From contig NZ_CP021978.1 of NCBI RefSeq assembly GCF_004803895.1, positions 3,658,001 through 3,722,000 on the forward strand: a stretch of 64,000 bases of DNA, in the 5' to 3' direction. Source of the stretch: Streptomyces hawaiiensis. GTDB lineage: Bacteria; Actinomycetota; Actinomycetes; Streptomycetales; Streptomycetaceae. Made by a program: the position numbers and the translations under genes. Of the stretch, positions 39,474 through 49,680 are shown piece by piece. The notes under the pieces were generated by a model. That model was not told the DNA's origin. It searched no databases and was given only the letters and a program-made list of their open reading frames with translations. Within the stretch, counting starts at the first letter, position 1. Each line of letters starts with the position of its first letter.

Positions 39474-40487
39474 ATGACCAGTAGTTCCGACGTGATCGAG
39501 GACGCCCCGAAGGCGCCCGGTCAGGCCACCGACGCCGCACCCGCCACGCTGGGCGGCGAGAAGAAGCGGTCCATCGAGCAGATCGCCCTCCTGCTTTTCA
39601 TCACCGTTCCGTTCGTCGCGCTGCTGGCGGCCGTACCGCTGGCGTGGGGCTGGGGGGTGAGCTGGCTGGACCTCGGTCTGCTGGTCTTCTTCTACTACCT
39701 GGGGTGCCACGGCATCACGATCGGTTTCCACCGTCACTTCACGCACGGTTCCTTCAAGGCCAAGCGGCCGCTGAAGATCGCGTTGGCGATCGCGGGCTCG
39801 ATGGCGGTGGAGGGTCCGCTGGTGCGCTGGGTGGCCGATCACCGCAAGCACCACAAGTTCTCCGACGCGGAGGGCGACCCGCACTCGCCGTGGCGTTTCG
39901 GTGAGACTCTTCCGGCCCTGATGAAGGGCCTGTGGTGGGCGCACATCGGATGGATGTTCGATGAGGAGCAGACGTCGCAGGAGAAGTACGCCCCGGACCT
40001 GATCAAGGACAAGACGCTCCGCAGCATCTCCCGCCAGTTCGTCCTGTGGACGGTGCTGTCGCTGGCCCTGCCGCCGCTGATCGGCGGTCTGGTCACGATG
40101 TCCTGGTGGGGCGCGTTCACCGCGTTCTTCTGGGGCTCGCTCGTGCGGGTGGCCCTGCTGCACCACGTGACCTGGTCGATCAACTCGATCTGCCACGCGG
40201 TCGGCAAGCGCCCCTTCAAGTCGCGTGACCGTTCGGGCAACGTGTGGTGGCTGGCGGTCCTGTCCTGCGGTGAGTCCTGGCACAACCTGCACCACGCCGA
40301 CCCGACCTCGGCGCGGCACGGGGTGATGCGCGGCCAGCTGGATTCGTCCGCCCGGCTGATCCGTTGGTTCGAGATGGCGGGCTGGGCGTACGACGTGCGC
40401 TGGCCGTCACGCTCCCGTATCGATTCGCGCCGTGACACCGGGGAAGGCGGCTCCCCTCGCGGGAAGGAGTCCGTCGAGGCGGCATGA
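39474..40487 (+). CDS. acyl-CoA/fatty acid desaturase
   Basis: A 337-residue integral membrane di-iron desaturase. The three His boxes are HRHFTH (residues 86-91), HRKHH (123-127) and HNLHH near residue 265. Four hydrophobic segments flank them. The pattern is that of delta-9 stearoyl-CoA desaturases that introduce a double bond into membrane fatty acids. A TetR-type regulator follows with ATGA overlap, and palindromes lie in its promoter, so expression probably responds to membrane lipid state or acyl-CoA (inference). Confidence 0.92.
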   Translation: MTSSSDVIEDAPKAPGQATDAAPATLGGEKKRSIEQIALLLFITVPFVALLAAVPLAWGWGVSWLDLGLLVFFYYLGCHGITIGFHRHFTHGSFKAKRPLKIALAIAGSMAVEGPLVRWVADHRKHHKFSDAEGDPHSPWRFGETLPALMKGLWWAHIGWMFDEEQTSQEKYAPDLIKDKTLRSISRQFVLWTVLSLALPPLIGGLVTMSWWGAFTAFFWGSLVRVALLHHVTWSINSICHAVGKRPFKSRDRSGNVWWLAVLSCGESWHNLHHADPTSARHGVMRGQLDSSARLIRWFEMAGWAYDVRWPSRSRIDSRRDTGEGGSPRGKESVEAA

Positions 40488-41161
40488 TGGTCGCTGTGGC
40501 GACCGATTCGAGCAGCAACCCCAGCAATGACAAGCCGCGGCGAGCGCGTCGCACCCGGATGACCGGTGCCGAGCGCCGTCAGCAGCTGCTGGAGATCGGT
40601 CGCACGCTCTTCGCGGCGAAGGGGTTCGAGGGCACGTCGGTGGAGGAGATCGCGGCGAAGGCCGGGGTCTCCAAGCCGGTGGTGTACGAGCACTTCGGCG
40701 GCAAGGAAGGGCTGTACGCGGTCGTGGTGGACCGTGAGATGCGGCGTCTGCTGGACATGGTGACCAGCTCGCTCACGGCCGGTCATCCCCGCGAACTGTG
40801 CGAACAGGCGGCGTTCGCCCTGCTGGACTACATCGAGGAGTACACGGACGGTTTCCGCATCCTGGTCCGTGACTCCCCCATCCCCCAGTCGACGGGCTCC
40901 TTCGCCTCGCTGATCTCGGACATCGCCACGCAGGTGGAGGACATCCTGGGCCGCGAGTTCAAGAGCCGCGGCTTCGACCCCAAGCTGGCCCCGCTGTACG
41001 CCCAGGCCTTGGTCGGCATGGTCGCCCTGACCGGCCAGTGGTGGCTGGACGTGCGCAGGCCGAAGAAGGCCGAGGTGGCCGCGCACCTGGTGAACCTGGC
41101 GTGGCACGGCCTGGACGGGATAGAGGCCAAGCCGCACCTGATAGGACGCCGCAAGGCCTAG
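40484..41161 (+). CDS. TetR-family regulator, desaturase operon
   Basis: The gene starts within the desaturase stop codon (ATGA) and encodes 225 residues. The helix-turn-helix is FEGTSVEEIAAKAGVSKPVVYEHFGGKEGL (about residues 48-76). The ligand domain has LLDYIEEYTDGFRILVRDS and a long WWLDVRRPKKAEVAAHLVNLAWHGL helix. It is the likely autorepressor of the desaturase operon acting at the TACG palindromes. A fatty-acyl ligand is plausible but not shown. Confidence 0.88.
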   Translation: MMVAVATDSSSNPSNDKPRRARRTRMTGAERRQQLLEIGRTLFAAKGFEGTSVEEIAAKAGVSKPVVYEHFGGKEGLYAVVVDREMRRLLDMVTSSLTAGHPRELCEQAAFALLDYIEEYTDGFRILVRDSPIPQSTGSFASLISDIATQVEDILGREFKSRGFDPKLAPLYAQALVGMVALTGQWWLDVRRPKKAEVAAHLVNLAWHGLDGIEAKPHLIGRRKA

Positions 41162-41317
41162 AGAGGATCGAGGAACTCCAGGCGGTTGCCCCGCCCCGCC
41201 GGGCGGCGGCTCGGGGAGCCTGGGGATCCCGGTCGTCCCGAGGGCGTCGATGTCGTACACCCGCAGCCGCCCCTTTCCCCGCCGGGGCGGCGAGCCGGAC
41301 ATGGCCGCGGGCGATGA

Positions 41318-42136
41318 TCAGCTGTCCTTCCGGGCCACGGCGAACACCCGGCGGAACGGGAAGGGCGTGCCGTGCGGGCCGGCCGGATAGGCCTCGCGCA
41401 GGGCCGCCCGGTACTCGGCGACGAAGGCCTCCCGCGCCTCGGGCTCGTCGGCGAGCGCGGTCAGCACGGGCCGCAGGCCGGTCCCCTTCACCCAGTCGAG
41501 CACCGGGTCCTCGCCCTGGAGCAGGTGGATGTACGTCGTCTCCCACACGTCGGCCGCGCAGCCGAGGGACGTCAGCCGCTCGAGGTAGGCCTCGGGACCG
41601 AGGACGGCGTCGGCGTGGCGCAGGGTGTCTGCGAGCCGGCCGCGCCAGCGCGGTGAACCGGCGAGTTCGCGCATGAGCCGGTGACTGGGGGCGTCGAAGT
41701 TGCCCGGCACCTGGAAGGCGAGGGTGCCGCCGGGTTTCAGCCCGGCCACCCAGTCGGCGAACCGCTCGACGTGCCCGGGTACCCATTGCAGCGTGGCGTT
41801 GCTGACGATCAGGTCGTAGGGCTCGTCCGACGTCCACGTCCGCACGTCGGCGTGGGCGAAGTCGAGGCGCCCGCCCCCCGCGGTCGGCCCCTCGTGATCG
41901 ACGTGTGCCTTGTCGAGCATCTCGGGCGAGTTGTCGTAGCCGGTGATGCGGGCGGTGGGCCAGCGGGCGGCGAGCAGCGTGGTGACGTTGCCGGGGCCGC
42001 AGCCGAGGTCGGCGATGCGGGGCGGCCCGGTGGGCGGGTCGGGGACGCGGGCGAGAAGGTCGGTGAAGGGCCGGGCCCGGTGATCGGCGTGACGCAGGTA
42101 CTGGGCGGGGTCCCAGGTGGGGGCGGCGGCGGGCAT
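41318..42136 (-). CDS. tam: trans-aconitate 2-methyltransferase
   Basis: The ATG at 42136 with AGGAGG upstream gives 272 residues. It is a SAM-dependent class I methyltransferase with motif I IADLGCGPGNVTTLLAARWP, motif II (NATLQWV), and an LKPGGTLAFQVPGNFDAPSH stretch specific to trans-aconitate 2-methyltransferases. The N-terminal TWDPAQYLRHADHRARPF is also typical. These enzymes remove the aconitase inhibitor trans-aconitate by methyl esterification. It is divergent from marR across repeated operators. Confidence 0.88.
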   Translation of the reverse strand: MPAAAPTWDPAQYLRHADHRARPFTDLLARVPDPPTGPPRIADLGCGPGNVTTLLAARWPTARITGYDNSPEMLDKAHVDHEGPTAGGGRLDFAHADVRTWTSDEPYDLIVSNATLQWVPGHVERFADWVAGLKPGGTLAFQVPGNFDAPSHRLMRELAGSPRWRGRLADTLRHADAVLGPEAYLERLTSLGCAADVWETTYIHLLQGEDPVLDWVKGTGLRPVLTALADEPEAREAFVAEYRAALREAYPAGPHGTPFPFRRVFAVARKDS

Positions 42137-42199
42137 GGGTCCTCCTGGTGTCCTGGTGGTGACCGTACGGGACGCACACCCAGCGTCACCCTCAAGGTA

Positions 42200-42232
42200 T
42201 CTCGATGTCAAGAAACTAGACGTCAAGAGACT
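42200..42232. promoter_or_regulatory. MarR-type operators between tam and marR
   Basis: TCTCGATGTCAAGA (42200-42213) is an imperfect palindrome. GATGTCAAGAAACT (42204-42217) recurs as GACGTCAAGAGACT (42219-42232), a 15-bp period direct repeat. The site lies in the divergent promoter between tam and marR, where MarR repressors typically bind. Confidence 0.6.
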
Positions 42233-42263
42233 CTACGTCGACACAACCACTACACTGATCGTC

Positions 42264-42761
42264 ATGGAGGACGAGGTCGATCGGCTGGTCGCAGCGTGGC
42301 GCCGGGAGCGCCCGGACCTCGACGTGGAACCGCTCGAGGTGCTCAGCCGTGTGAGCAGACTGGCCCGGCATCTGGACCGGGCCCGGCGGCTGGCCTTCTC
42401 GGAGCACAATCTGGAGCCGTGGGAGTTCGACGTCCTGACGGCCCTGCGCCGCGCGGGCACGCCGTACCAGCTCTCGCCGGGACAGCTCCTCACCCAGACC
42501 CTGGTCACCTCGGGCACGATGACGAACCGCATCGACCGCCTGGCGAAGAAGGGCCTGGTGGAACGGCTCCCCGACCCCAGTGACCGCCGCGGCGTCCTGG
42601 TCCGGCTGACGGACGAGGGCCAAGACCGCGCGGACCAGGCCCTGGCGGGTCTGCTGGACCAGGAGCGCGCGATCCTCGCGGAACTCTCCCGGGCCCAGCG
42701 CGGCGAACTGGCGGCGCTGCTACGCCAGCTGACCGCCCCGTTCGACAACATCCCCGGCTAG
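42264..42761 (+). CDS. MarR-family transcriptional regulator
   Basis: A 165-residue winged-helix regulator. The recognition region LSPGQLLTQTLVTSGTMTNRIDRLAKKGLVER and the wing DPSDRRGVLVRLTDEG are the MarR signature. It is divergent from tam over a region with repeated palindromes, so it probably controls tam and itself. The last 42 bases overlap the convergent LuxR-type gene, an uncommon arrangement in the window. Ligand is unknown. Confidence 0.9.
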   Translation: MEDEVDRLVAAWRRERPDLDVEPLEVLSRVSRLARHLDRARRLAFSEHNLEPWEFDVLTALRRAGTPYQLSPGQLLTQTLVTSGTMTNRIDRLAKKGLVERLPDPSDRRGVLVRLTDEGQDRADQALAGLLDQERAILAELSRAQRGELAALLRQLTAPFDNIPG

Positions 42762-43487
42762 GTCCGCGGGCCCGACCCCGGCCCGCCGCGCCAGGGCGAC
42801 GGCGGCGAGGGTGGAATGCACGCCGAGCTTGCCGAGAACGTTCTGCATATGGGTCCGCACGGTGTGCGGCGACAGATACAGGCGCTCGGCGACGGCCTTG
42901 CGCCCCAGCCCCGCCACCATGCACCGCAGCACTTCCCGCTCACGCGGAGTGAGGGACTCGACGAGCCGCTCGCTCTCGGTGCGGTGCTTGCGGGCGGCGG
43001 TGAGCTCCCGCAGCACACCCGTCAGCAGGGCGGGCGGCAGATGGGTCTCGTCCCGCAGCACGCCCCGGATGACCGTGAGCAGCCGCGACAGCGAGCAGTC
43101 CTTCGCCACCCACCCGCAGGCCCCGGCCTGCAGGGCGAGCGCCGCCCGCCGCGGATCGTCCTTCTCGGCGAGCACGACGATCCGTACGTTCGGCTGCGCA
43201 GAGCGCACTCCCGTGACGAGGGAGATCCCGTCCACGAGCCCGTCCTCGTTGCCCTCCTGCACGGGTACGGCCGGGCGGGCGCCCGGCACCTTGCCGCCCA
43301 GGTCGGCGTCCACGAGCAGCACGTCGAACCGCCGCCCCTCGGCGACCGCCCGTTCCAGGCTGCGCAGCGCGGCCGGACCGCTGCCGGCCGCGGAGACGTC
43401 GACATCGGGCTCGGCGGCAAGGGCCGCCGCGAGTGACTCGGCGAAGATGCGATGGTCGTCGACGACCAGGACTCGGATGCGAACCAC
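42720..43487 (-). CDS. LuxR-type response regulator (NarL family)
   Basis: GTG at 43487 with GAAGGGGG upstream gives 255 residues. The receiver has the acidic pair VVDDHRIF, phosphoacceptor LLVDADLGG (D60) and Lys in GWVAKDCS. A ~20-residue insertion (GKVPGARPAVPVQEGNEDG) lengthens the loop after the phosphoacceptor. The C-terminal helix-turn-helix is SLTPREREVLRCMVAGLGRKAVAERL, then HTVRTHMQNVLGKLGV. No kinase is adjacent; the orphan kinase at 28.4 kb is a remote possibility. Its 3' end overlaps marR by 42 bases. Confidence 0.88.
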   Translation of the reverse strand: MVRIRVLVVDDHRIFAESLAAALAAEPDVDVSAAGSGPAALRSLERAVAEGRRFDVLLVDADLGGKVPGARPAVPVQEGNEDGLVDGISLVTGVRSAQPNVRIVVLAEKDDPRRAALALQAGACGWVAKDCSLSRLLTVIRGVLRDETHLPPALLTGVLRELTAARKHRTESERLVESLTPREREVLRCMVAGLGRKAVAERLYLSPHTVRTHMQNVLGKLGVHSTLAAVALARRAGVGPADLAGDVVERGGQLA

Positions 43488-43753
43488 GAAACCCCCTTCC
43501 CCGAGCTCCCGAAGAGCAGGGGATACCCCAGCTTCGGAGGATGACACCGCGCGGGTACGACGCCGGAGTGTCCGGATCCGCTGCGTCCGACCGCACGGCC
43601 GCCGCCGTGCAGTAACCGCTACCCCCACCCCGGGCGTCGTACCCGGATGTCCGCCCCCTGATCGGCACCGGCCCCCACCGGTGCTGTTCATCAGGGTACG
43701 GACGGGCGCCCGGAGCGGAAGGTTATTTGCAGAACTGACTGTCCGACGCGTTT

Positions 43754-44212
43754 ATGGTGTGCCGCATGTTCCGTCTTGAGACAGAAGTCGACAAGGCCCG
43801 ACGTGATCTGCTCCGCGCACGCCTGCGGGACGCGAACAGGGCCGCCTCTCCGATCCTGCGCGCCCTGCGCGGAACACCGGACGAAAGGGACGTCCCCTTG
43901 CATGTGTGGGCTGTGAACGACAGGACCGACGACCTCGCCGGCGGCCTGGTCGGCCACACCTGGGCGACATGGCTCCACGTGACCTACCTCTGGGTCGACG
44001 AACGCCACCGGGGCAGGGGCCTGGGCGCGGGGTTGCTCGCGCAGGCGGAGCACCTCGCGACAACGTCCCGCGGCTGCCGCTCGGCCCGCCTGGAGACCTG
44101 GGACTTCCAGGCACCGAGGTTCTACGAGAAGCAGGGGTACGAGGTGGTGTGCGTGGTGCCGGACTATCCGCCGGGGATCACGGAGTACACGCTGACGAAG
44201 AGGCTGGGCTGA
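43754..44212 (+). CDS. GNAT-family N-acetyltransferase
   Basis: A 152-residue protein (or 148 from ATG 43766). Motif A is seen in WVDERHRGRGLGAGLLAQAEH, preceded by THVTY-like strand LHVTYL, and motif B in RSARLETWDFQAPRFYEKQGYEVV. It is a typical stand-alone GNAT; the substrate is unknown. There is no clear ribosome site, and TTTATG overlaps a possible -10, so a leaderless or near-leaderless start is conceivable. A 7-bp tandem repeat follows the stop. Confidence 0.85.
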   Translation: MVCRMFRLETEVDKARRDLLRARLRDANRAASPILRALRGTPDERDVPLHVWAVNDRTDDLAGGLVGHTWATWLHVTYLWVDERHRGRGLGAGLLAQAEHLATTSRGCRSARLETWDFQAPRFYEKQGYEVVCVVPDYPPGITEYTLTKRLG

Positions 44213-44217
44213 GACGG

Positions 44218-44249
44218 CCGGTGACCGGTGACCGGTGACCGGTGACCGG
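44218..44249. repeat. (CCGGTGA)4 tandem repeat
   Basis: Four exact 7-bp units CCGGTGA run from 44218, ending in CCGG. It lies between the GNAT gene and the broken lipoprotein gene. Confidence 0.85.
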
Positions 44250-44295
44250 ATAGCGTTGATCCGTTTGAGTCCCCCCACCTCAACGGGAATCCCCA

Positions 44296-44547
44296 GTGCA
44301 CCACCCCGCCCGGCTCACGACGGCCGCGCTCACCGCATCATCCGCAGCCCTGCTGCTGACCGCCTGCGGTTCGGGGGGAACTGAGATCCCGTCGGCTTCG
44401 CCGTCGGCGGCCGCATCGGCGTCCGCATCGGCGTCCGCGGGCGCGAACGACCTGTTACTTCGACCGCAAGGTGACGGTGTTCGACACGGCCTCGGCGGCT
44501 TTGACGTACTGCGTCGACGAGAGCAAGGCAGACCTTGCGGGATGTGA
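44296..44547 (+). pseudogene. truncated, frameshifted lipoprotein gene
   Basis: From GTG 44296 the frame gives a lipoprotein signal (LLLTACGS lipobox) and a Ser/Ala linker. At about 44448 it degenerates, with a TTA codon (44455 region), and stops at 44547. In another frame the segment after the linker reads CYFDRKVTVFDTASAALTYCVDESK, a coherent C-terminal lipoprotein segment. The pieces therefore belong to a gene that lost its middle and reading frame. The reading continues into Arg-rich noise. Confidence 0.65.
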
Positions 44548-44548
44548 G

Positions 44549-44580
44549 CGGCGCCCTTGCCCGAAAAGGGGAGGGCGCCG
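44549..44580 (-). terminator. hairpin beyond galK
   Basis: CGGCGCCCT pairs with AGGGCGCCG, with an inner CCC/GGG helix around GAAAA. It ends 18 bases beyond the galK stop on the minus strand. Confidence 0.65.
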
Positions 44581-44597
44581 TTCTTCGTGGAGGCGGG

Positions 44598-45761
<1,164 letters not shown>

Positions 45762-45787
45762 GCCTGACCCCTGACCTTCCGTACGTC

Positions 45788-46750
45788 CTAGTTGCCGCGC
45801 CGCTGCGCGAAGTTCCACGCGTCCGCGACGATCCCCGCGAGATCCGCGCGGGACGGGTTCCAGCCCAGCTTCTCGCGGGCCGTGGCGGCCGACGCCACCA
45901 GGACCGCCGGGTCGCCGCCCCGGCGGGGGGCGACCACTTCCGGGATCGGGTGACCTGTCACCGTACGGACCGTTTCGATGACCTCGCGGACCGAGAAGCC
46001 GTTGCCGTTGCCGAGGTTGCAGATCAGGTGCTCGCCGGAGGTGGCGGCCTGCAACGCCAGCAGATGGGCCTCGGCCAGGTCCGCGACGTGGATGTAGTCG
46101 CGTACGCAGGTGCCGTCCGGCGTCGGGTAGTCCTCACCGAAGACGGAGATCGCCTCGCGCCTGCCCTGTGCGACCTGGAGAACCAGCGGGATCAGGTGGG
46201 ACTCGGGGTCGTGGCGCTCACCGTGCTCGCCGTACGCGCCGGCGACGTTGAAGTAGCGCAGCGAGACCGCGCCCAGGCCGTGCGCCGCCGCCTCGCCCGT
46301 GATCATGTGGTCGACCGCGAGCTTCGAGGCACCGTACGGGTTCGTCGGAGACGTGGGCGCCGACTCGACGATCGGGACCTGCTCCGGCTCGCCGTACGTC
46401 GCCGCGGTCGAGGAGAAGACCAGCTTGCGGACGTCCGCCTCGCGCATCGCGGCCAGCAGCGCCATGGAGCCGGCGACGTTGTTGTCCCAGTACTTCTCCG
46501 GCTTCACGACCGATTCGCCGACCTGGGAGGAGGCGGCGAAGTGAAGGACTCCGTCGAAGGAAGAATCCAGCCATTTGGCGGCGTCGCGGATGTCGCCCTC
46601 GACGAAAGCCGCGTCCGCCGGGACTCCCTCGCGAAAGCCCGTGGAGAGGTTGTCGAGGACGACGACCTCGTGACCGGCCTCCAGCAGGTGTTGCGCGACC
46701 ACGCTGCCGACGTATCCCGCGCCGCCTGTCACCAGGTACTTTCCGCTCAT
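45788..46750 (-). CDS. galE: UDP-glucose 4-epimerase
   Basis: A 320-residue SDR-extended epimerase. NAD binding is shown by TGGAGYVGS (residues 8-16), and the catalytic pair by FSSTAATYG and [11 protein letters not shown] (Tyr-x3-Lys). [21 protein letters not shown] is typical of UDP-galactose epimerases. It interconverts UDP-Gal and UDP-Glc in the Leloir pathway. Its ATG overlaps the galT stop by four bases, and galK follows 26 bp later. Confidence 0.96.
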   Translation of the reverse strand: MSGKYLVTGGAGYVGSVVAQHLLEAGHEVVVLDNLSTGFREGVPADAAFVEGDIRDAAKWLDSSFDGVLHFAASSQVGESVVKPEKYWDNNVAGSMALLAAMREADVRKLVFSSTAATYGEPEQVPIVESAPTSPTNPYGASKLAVDHMITGEAAAHGLGAVSLRYFNVAGAYGEHGERHDPESHLIPLVLQVAQGRREAISVFGEDYPTPDGTCVRDYIHVADLAEAHLLALQAATSGEHLICNLGNGNGFSVREVIETVRTVTGHPIPEVVAPRRGGDPAVLVASAATAREKLGWNPSRADLAGIVADAWNFAQRRGN

Positions 46751-47808
46751 GAACTCGCTACCTCTCGCAGTCGCTCGGCCGCGTGCTCCGGCGGCACGTC
46801 GTTGATGAACACGTTCATGCCGGACTCGGAACCCGCGAGGAACTTCAGCTTGCCGGAAGTGCGGCGGATGGTGAAAAGCTCGAGGTGCAGCGCGAAGTCC
46901 TCGCGCACGACACCGTCGAACTCCTCCAGCGCGCCGAACGGGGCCTGGTGCCAGGCCGCGATGTACGGCGTCGGAGACTCACTCTCCCCGAAGATCCGGT
47001 CGAAGCGCCTCAAGAGTTCCAGATACACCTTGGGGAACTCTGTGCGCGCGCCCTCGTCCAGCCCGAGCAGGTCGGGCACGCGGCGCTTGGGGTACAGGTG
47101 GACCTCGTACGGCCAGTGCGCCGCGTACGGCACGAAGGCCACCCAGTGTTCACCCTCCAGGACGACCCGCTCGCCGGCGAGTTCATGCTCCAGGACGGCG
47201 TCGAAGAGGTTCTCCCCGCCGGTCATCTCCTTGTGGGTCGCGGCCGAGCGGAGCATCAGGGCGGTGCGGGGCGTGGTGAAGGGGTAGGCGTAGATCTGCC
47301 CGTGCGGATGCCCGAGGGTCACGCCGATCTCGGCGCCCCGGTTCTCGAAGCAGAACACCTGCTCGACGGAGGGGAGGTGGGACAGCTCCGACGTACGGTC
47401 CGTCCACGCCTCCAGCACCAGGCCCACCTGCTCCTCGGTGAGCTCGCCGAAGGACGCGTTGTGGTCGGAGGTGAAGCAGACGACCTCGCAACGGCCCGAG
47501 TCGCCGGCGAGCGAGGGGAACCGATTCTCGAAGACGACGACGTCGTACGACGAGTCCGGGATCTCGCTCAGGCGATCGCCCGCCGACGGGCACAGGGGGC
47601 ACTCGTCGGCCGGGGGGTGGTAGGTGCGGCCCTGGCGGTGCGAGGCGATGGCGACGGAGTCGCCGAGCAGGGGGTCGCGGCGGATCTCGGACGTGGTGAC
47701 GGTGCGGTCCAGCGGGCGGCGGTCGGTCGCGTCCCGCACGCTGTCGTCACGCAGGTCGTAGTAGATGAGCTCGCGGCCGTCGGCCAGCCGGGTCGAGGTC
47801 TTCTTCAC
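46747..47808 (-). CDS. galT: galactose-1-phosphate uridylyltransferase
   Basis: GTG at 47808 with GAGGAG 7 bases upstream gives 353 residues; the TTG upstream at 47829 is less likely. Zinc-binding CPLCPS and the active-site [16 protein letters not shown] (His-Pro-His) are clear, with [16 protein letters not shown] and the C-terminal domain. It transfers UMP between UDP-Glc and Gal-1-P. It heads the galT-E-K operon and is divergent from the symporter gene across an AT-rich promoter. Confidence 0.96.
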   Translation of the reverse strand: MKKTSTRLADGRELIYYDLRDDSVRDATDRRPLDRTVTTSEIRRDPLLGDSVAIASHRQGRTYHPPADECPLCPSAGDRLSEIPDSSYDVVVFENRFPSLAGDSGRCEVVCFTSDHNASFGELTEEQVGLVLEAWTDRTSELSHLPSVEQVFCFENRGAEIGVTLGHPHGQIYAYPFTTPRTALMLRSAATHKEMTGGENLFDAVLEHELAGERVVLEGEHWVAFVPYAAHWPYEVHLYPKRRVPDLLGLDEGARTEFPKVYLELLRRFDRIFGESESPTPYIAAWHQAPFGALEEFDGVVREDFALHLELFTIRRTSGKLKFLAGSESGMNVFINDVPPEHAAERLREVASS

Positions 47809-47825
47809 GCCGGACTCCTCATCCT

Positions 47826-47920
47826 TCAAACATAACCCAACAGATCAAAACACAACTCACCACACTCGTCAACATCACAATCAAACAAAGAGCATCAGCT
47901 GGCGTGTTCAATTACTGAAC
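47826..47920. promoter_or_regulatory. AT-rich divergent gal promoter with repeated operators
   Basis: Between galT and the symporter gene is a ~110-bp AT-rich patch, in contrast to the rest of the window. TCAAA(A)CA occurs at 47826, 47845 and 47881, the arrangement expected for a DeoR-type galactose repressor. GTTCA-ATTAC-TGAAC (47906-47920) is an inverted repeat near the symporter side. Which regulator binds is not encoded here. Confidence 0.6.
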
Positions 47921-47971
47921 GCGGAGAAGTGGATCCGCGAGGTATCAGTTCGCGCAACAAAGCGAGGGCTC

Positions 47972-49651
47972 ATGCAAACCCCCACATATCTGGCAGCCGA
48001 GCTGCGACTCCCCACGAACTGGCTCGACTACACGATCCTCGGCATCTACTTCGTCGTCGTCCTCGGCATCGGCTTCGCCGCCCGCCGCTCGGTGAAGACC
48101 AGTCTCGACTTCTTCCTCTCCGGCCGTTCCCTGCCCGCCTGGGTCACCGGTCTCGCGTTCATCGCCGCCAACCTGGGCGCCACCGAGATCCTGGGCATGG
48201 CCGCCAACAGCGCCCAGTACGGCGTCTACACCACGCACTGGTACTGGATCGGCGCCATCCCCGCCATGGTCTTCCTCGGCCTGGTGATGATGCCCTTCTA
48301 CTACGGCTCCAAGGTGCGCTCGGTCCCGGAGTTCCTGCTGCTGCGCTTCGACAGGGCGGCGCACCTGCTCAGTTCGATCCTCTTCGCCTTCGCCGCGATC
48401 CTCATCGCCGGCGTCAACCTCTACGCCCTGGCCATCGTCGTCGAGGCGCTGCTGGGCTGGCCGGAGTGGGTGGCGATCGTGGTCGCCGGCTTCTTCGTCC
48501 TGGCGTACATCACCCTCGGCGGCCTGTCCTCGGCCATCTACAACGAGGTCCTCCAGTTCTTCGTGATCTTGGCGGCGCTCATCCCCATCACCGTCCTCGG
48601 GCTGAAGAAGGTCGGCGGCTGGGACGGCCTGTCCGACTCCCTGACCAAGAGCCACGGCTCGGACTTCATGACGTCCTGGGGCGGCACGGGCATCGGCAGC
48701 GACAACCCGCTGGGCGCGAACTGGCTGACGATCGTCCTGGGCCTCGGCTTCGTCCTCTCCTTCGGCTACTGGACGACGAACTTCGCCGAGGTGCAGCGCG
48801 CGCTCTCCGCGAAGAACCTCTCGGCGGCCCAGCGCACCCCGCTGATCGCCGCGTTCCCGAAGATCTTCATCGTGTTCCTGGTGATGATCCCTGGCCTGGT
48901 CGCCGCGGTACTGGTCCCGAGGATCGGCACGTCCGGCTCCGACCTCCAGTACAACGACGCCATCCCGTACCTGATGGAGCAGCTGCTGCCCAACGGTGTG
49001 CTGGGCATCGCCGTCACCGGCCTGCTCGCGGCGTTCATGGCGGGCATGGCGGCGAACGTGTCGTCCTTCAACACCGTGTTCACGACGGACATCTGGGCGA
49101 AGTACGTCGTCAAGGGCCGCGAGGACGCGTACTACGTGCGCTTCGGCCGCCTCATCACCGCGATCGGCGTGCTGGCCTCCATCGGCACGGCGTTCCTCGC
49201 GCGGTCCTTCTCGAACATCATGGCCTACCTCCAGACGCTGTTCTCCTTCTTCAACGTGCCGATGTTCGTCGTCTTCATCATCGGCATGTTCTGGAAGCGG
49301 GCGTCCATGAAGTCGGGCTTCTGGGGGCTGCTCGCGGGCACCACCGCCGCGATGGTCAACTACTTCGTCCTCTACAAGCAGGACATCGTCGACATCCCCT
49401 CCGACCAGGGGGCCAACTTCGTCTCGGCGATCGCGGGCTTCGTCGCGGGCGCGGTGGTGATGGTGGCGGTGTCGCTGTTCACCGCGCCCAAGCCGGCCGA
49501 GGAGCTGCAAGGGCTGGTCTACGGCACGCGCTCGCCCGGTATGGCGGAGCCGCCGGCGCCGGGGGACGACGCCTGGTACCGCAAGCCGGCGCTGCTCGGC
49601 TGGGGCGCGGTGGTGCTGGCCGCGGCCTGTTACATCCCGTTCTCGTTCTGA
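47972..49651 (+). CDS. sodium/sugar symporter (SSS family, likely galactose)
   Basis: A 559-residue protein with about 14 hydrophobic segments. The SSS signature is seen in FFLSGRSLPAWVTGLAFIAANLGATEILGMAANS and further in YITLGGLSSAIYNEVLQFF. The block GYWTTNFAEVQRALSAKNLSAAQRTPLI is typical of SglT-like sugar transporters. Divergent pairing with galT-E-K suggests galactose (or galactoside) uptake with sodium. The ATG at 47972 has a GAGGG site upstream. A small membrane gene follows. Confidence 0.92.
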   Translation: MQTPTYLAAELRLPTNWLDYTILGIYFVVVLGIGFAARRSVKTSLDFFLSGRSLPAWVTGLAFIAANLGATEILGMAANSAQYGVYTTHWYWIGAIPAMVFLGLVMMPFYYGSKVRSVPEFLLLRFDRAAHLLSSILFAFAAILIAGVNLYALAIVVEALLGWPEWVAIVVAGFFVLAYITLGGLSSAIYNEVLQFFVILAALIPITVLGLKKVGGWDGLSDSLTKSHGSDFMTSWGGTGIGSDNPLGANWLTIVLGLGFVLSFGYWTTNFAEVQRALSAKNLSAAQRTPLIAAFPKIFIVFLVMIPGLVAAVLVPRIGTSGSDLQYNDAIPYLMEQLLPNGVLGIAVTGLLAAFMAGMAANVSSFNTVFTTDIWAKYVVKGREDAYYVRFGRLITAIGVLASIGTAFLARSFSNIMAYLQTLFSFFNVPMFVVFIIGMFWKRASMKSGFWGLLAGTTAAMVNYFVLYKQDIVDIPSDQGANFVSAIAGFVAGAVVMVAVSLFTAPKPAEELQGLVYGTRSPGMAEPPAPGDDAWYRKPALLGWGAVVLAAACYIPFSF

Positions 49652-49680
49652 CCGACCCTGACCGAGGAGTGTGATCGCAC

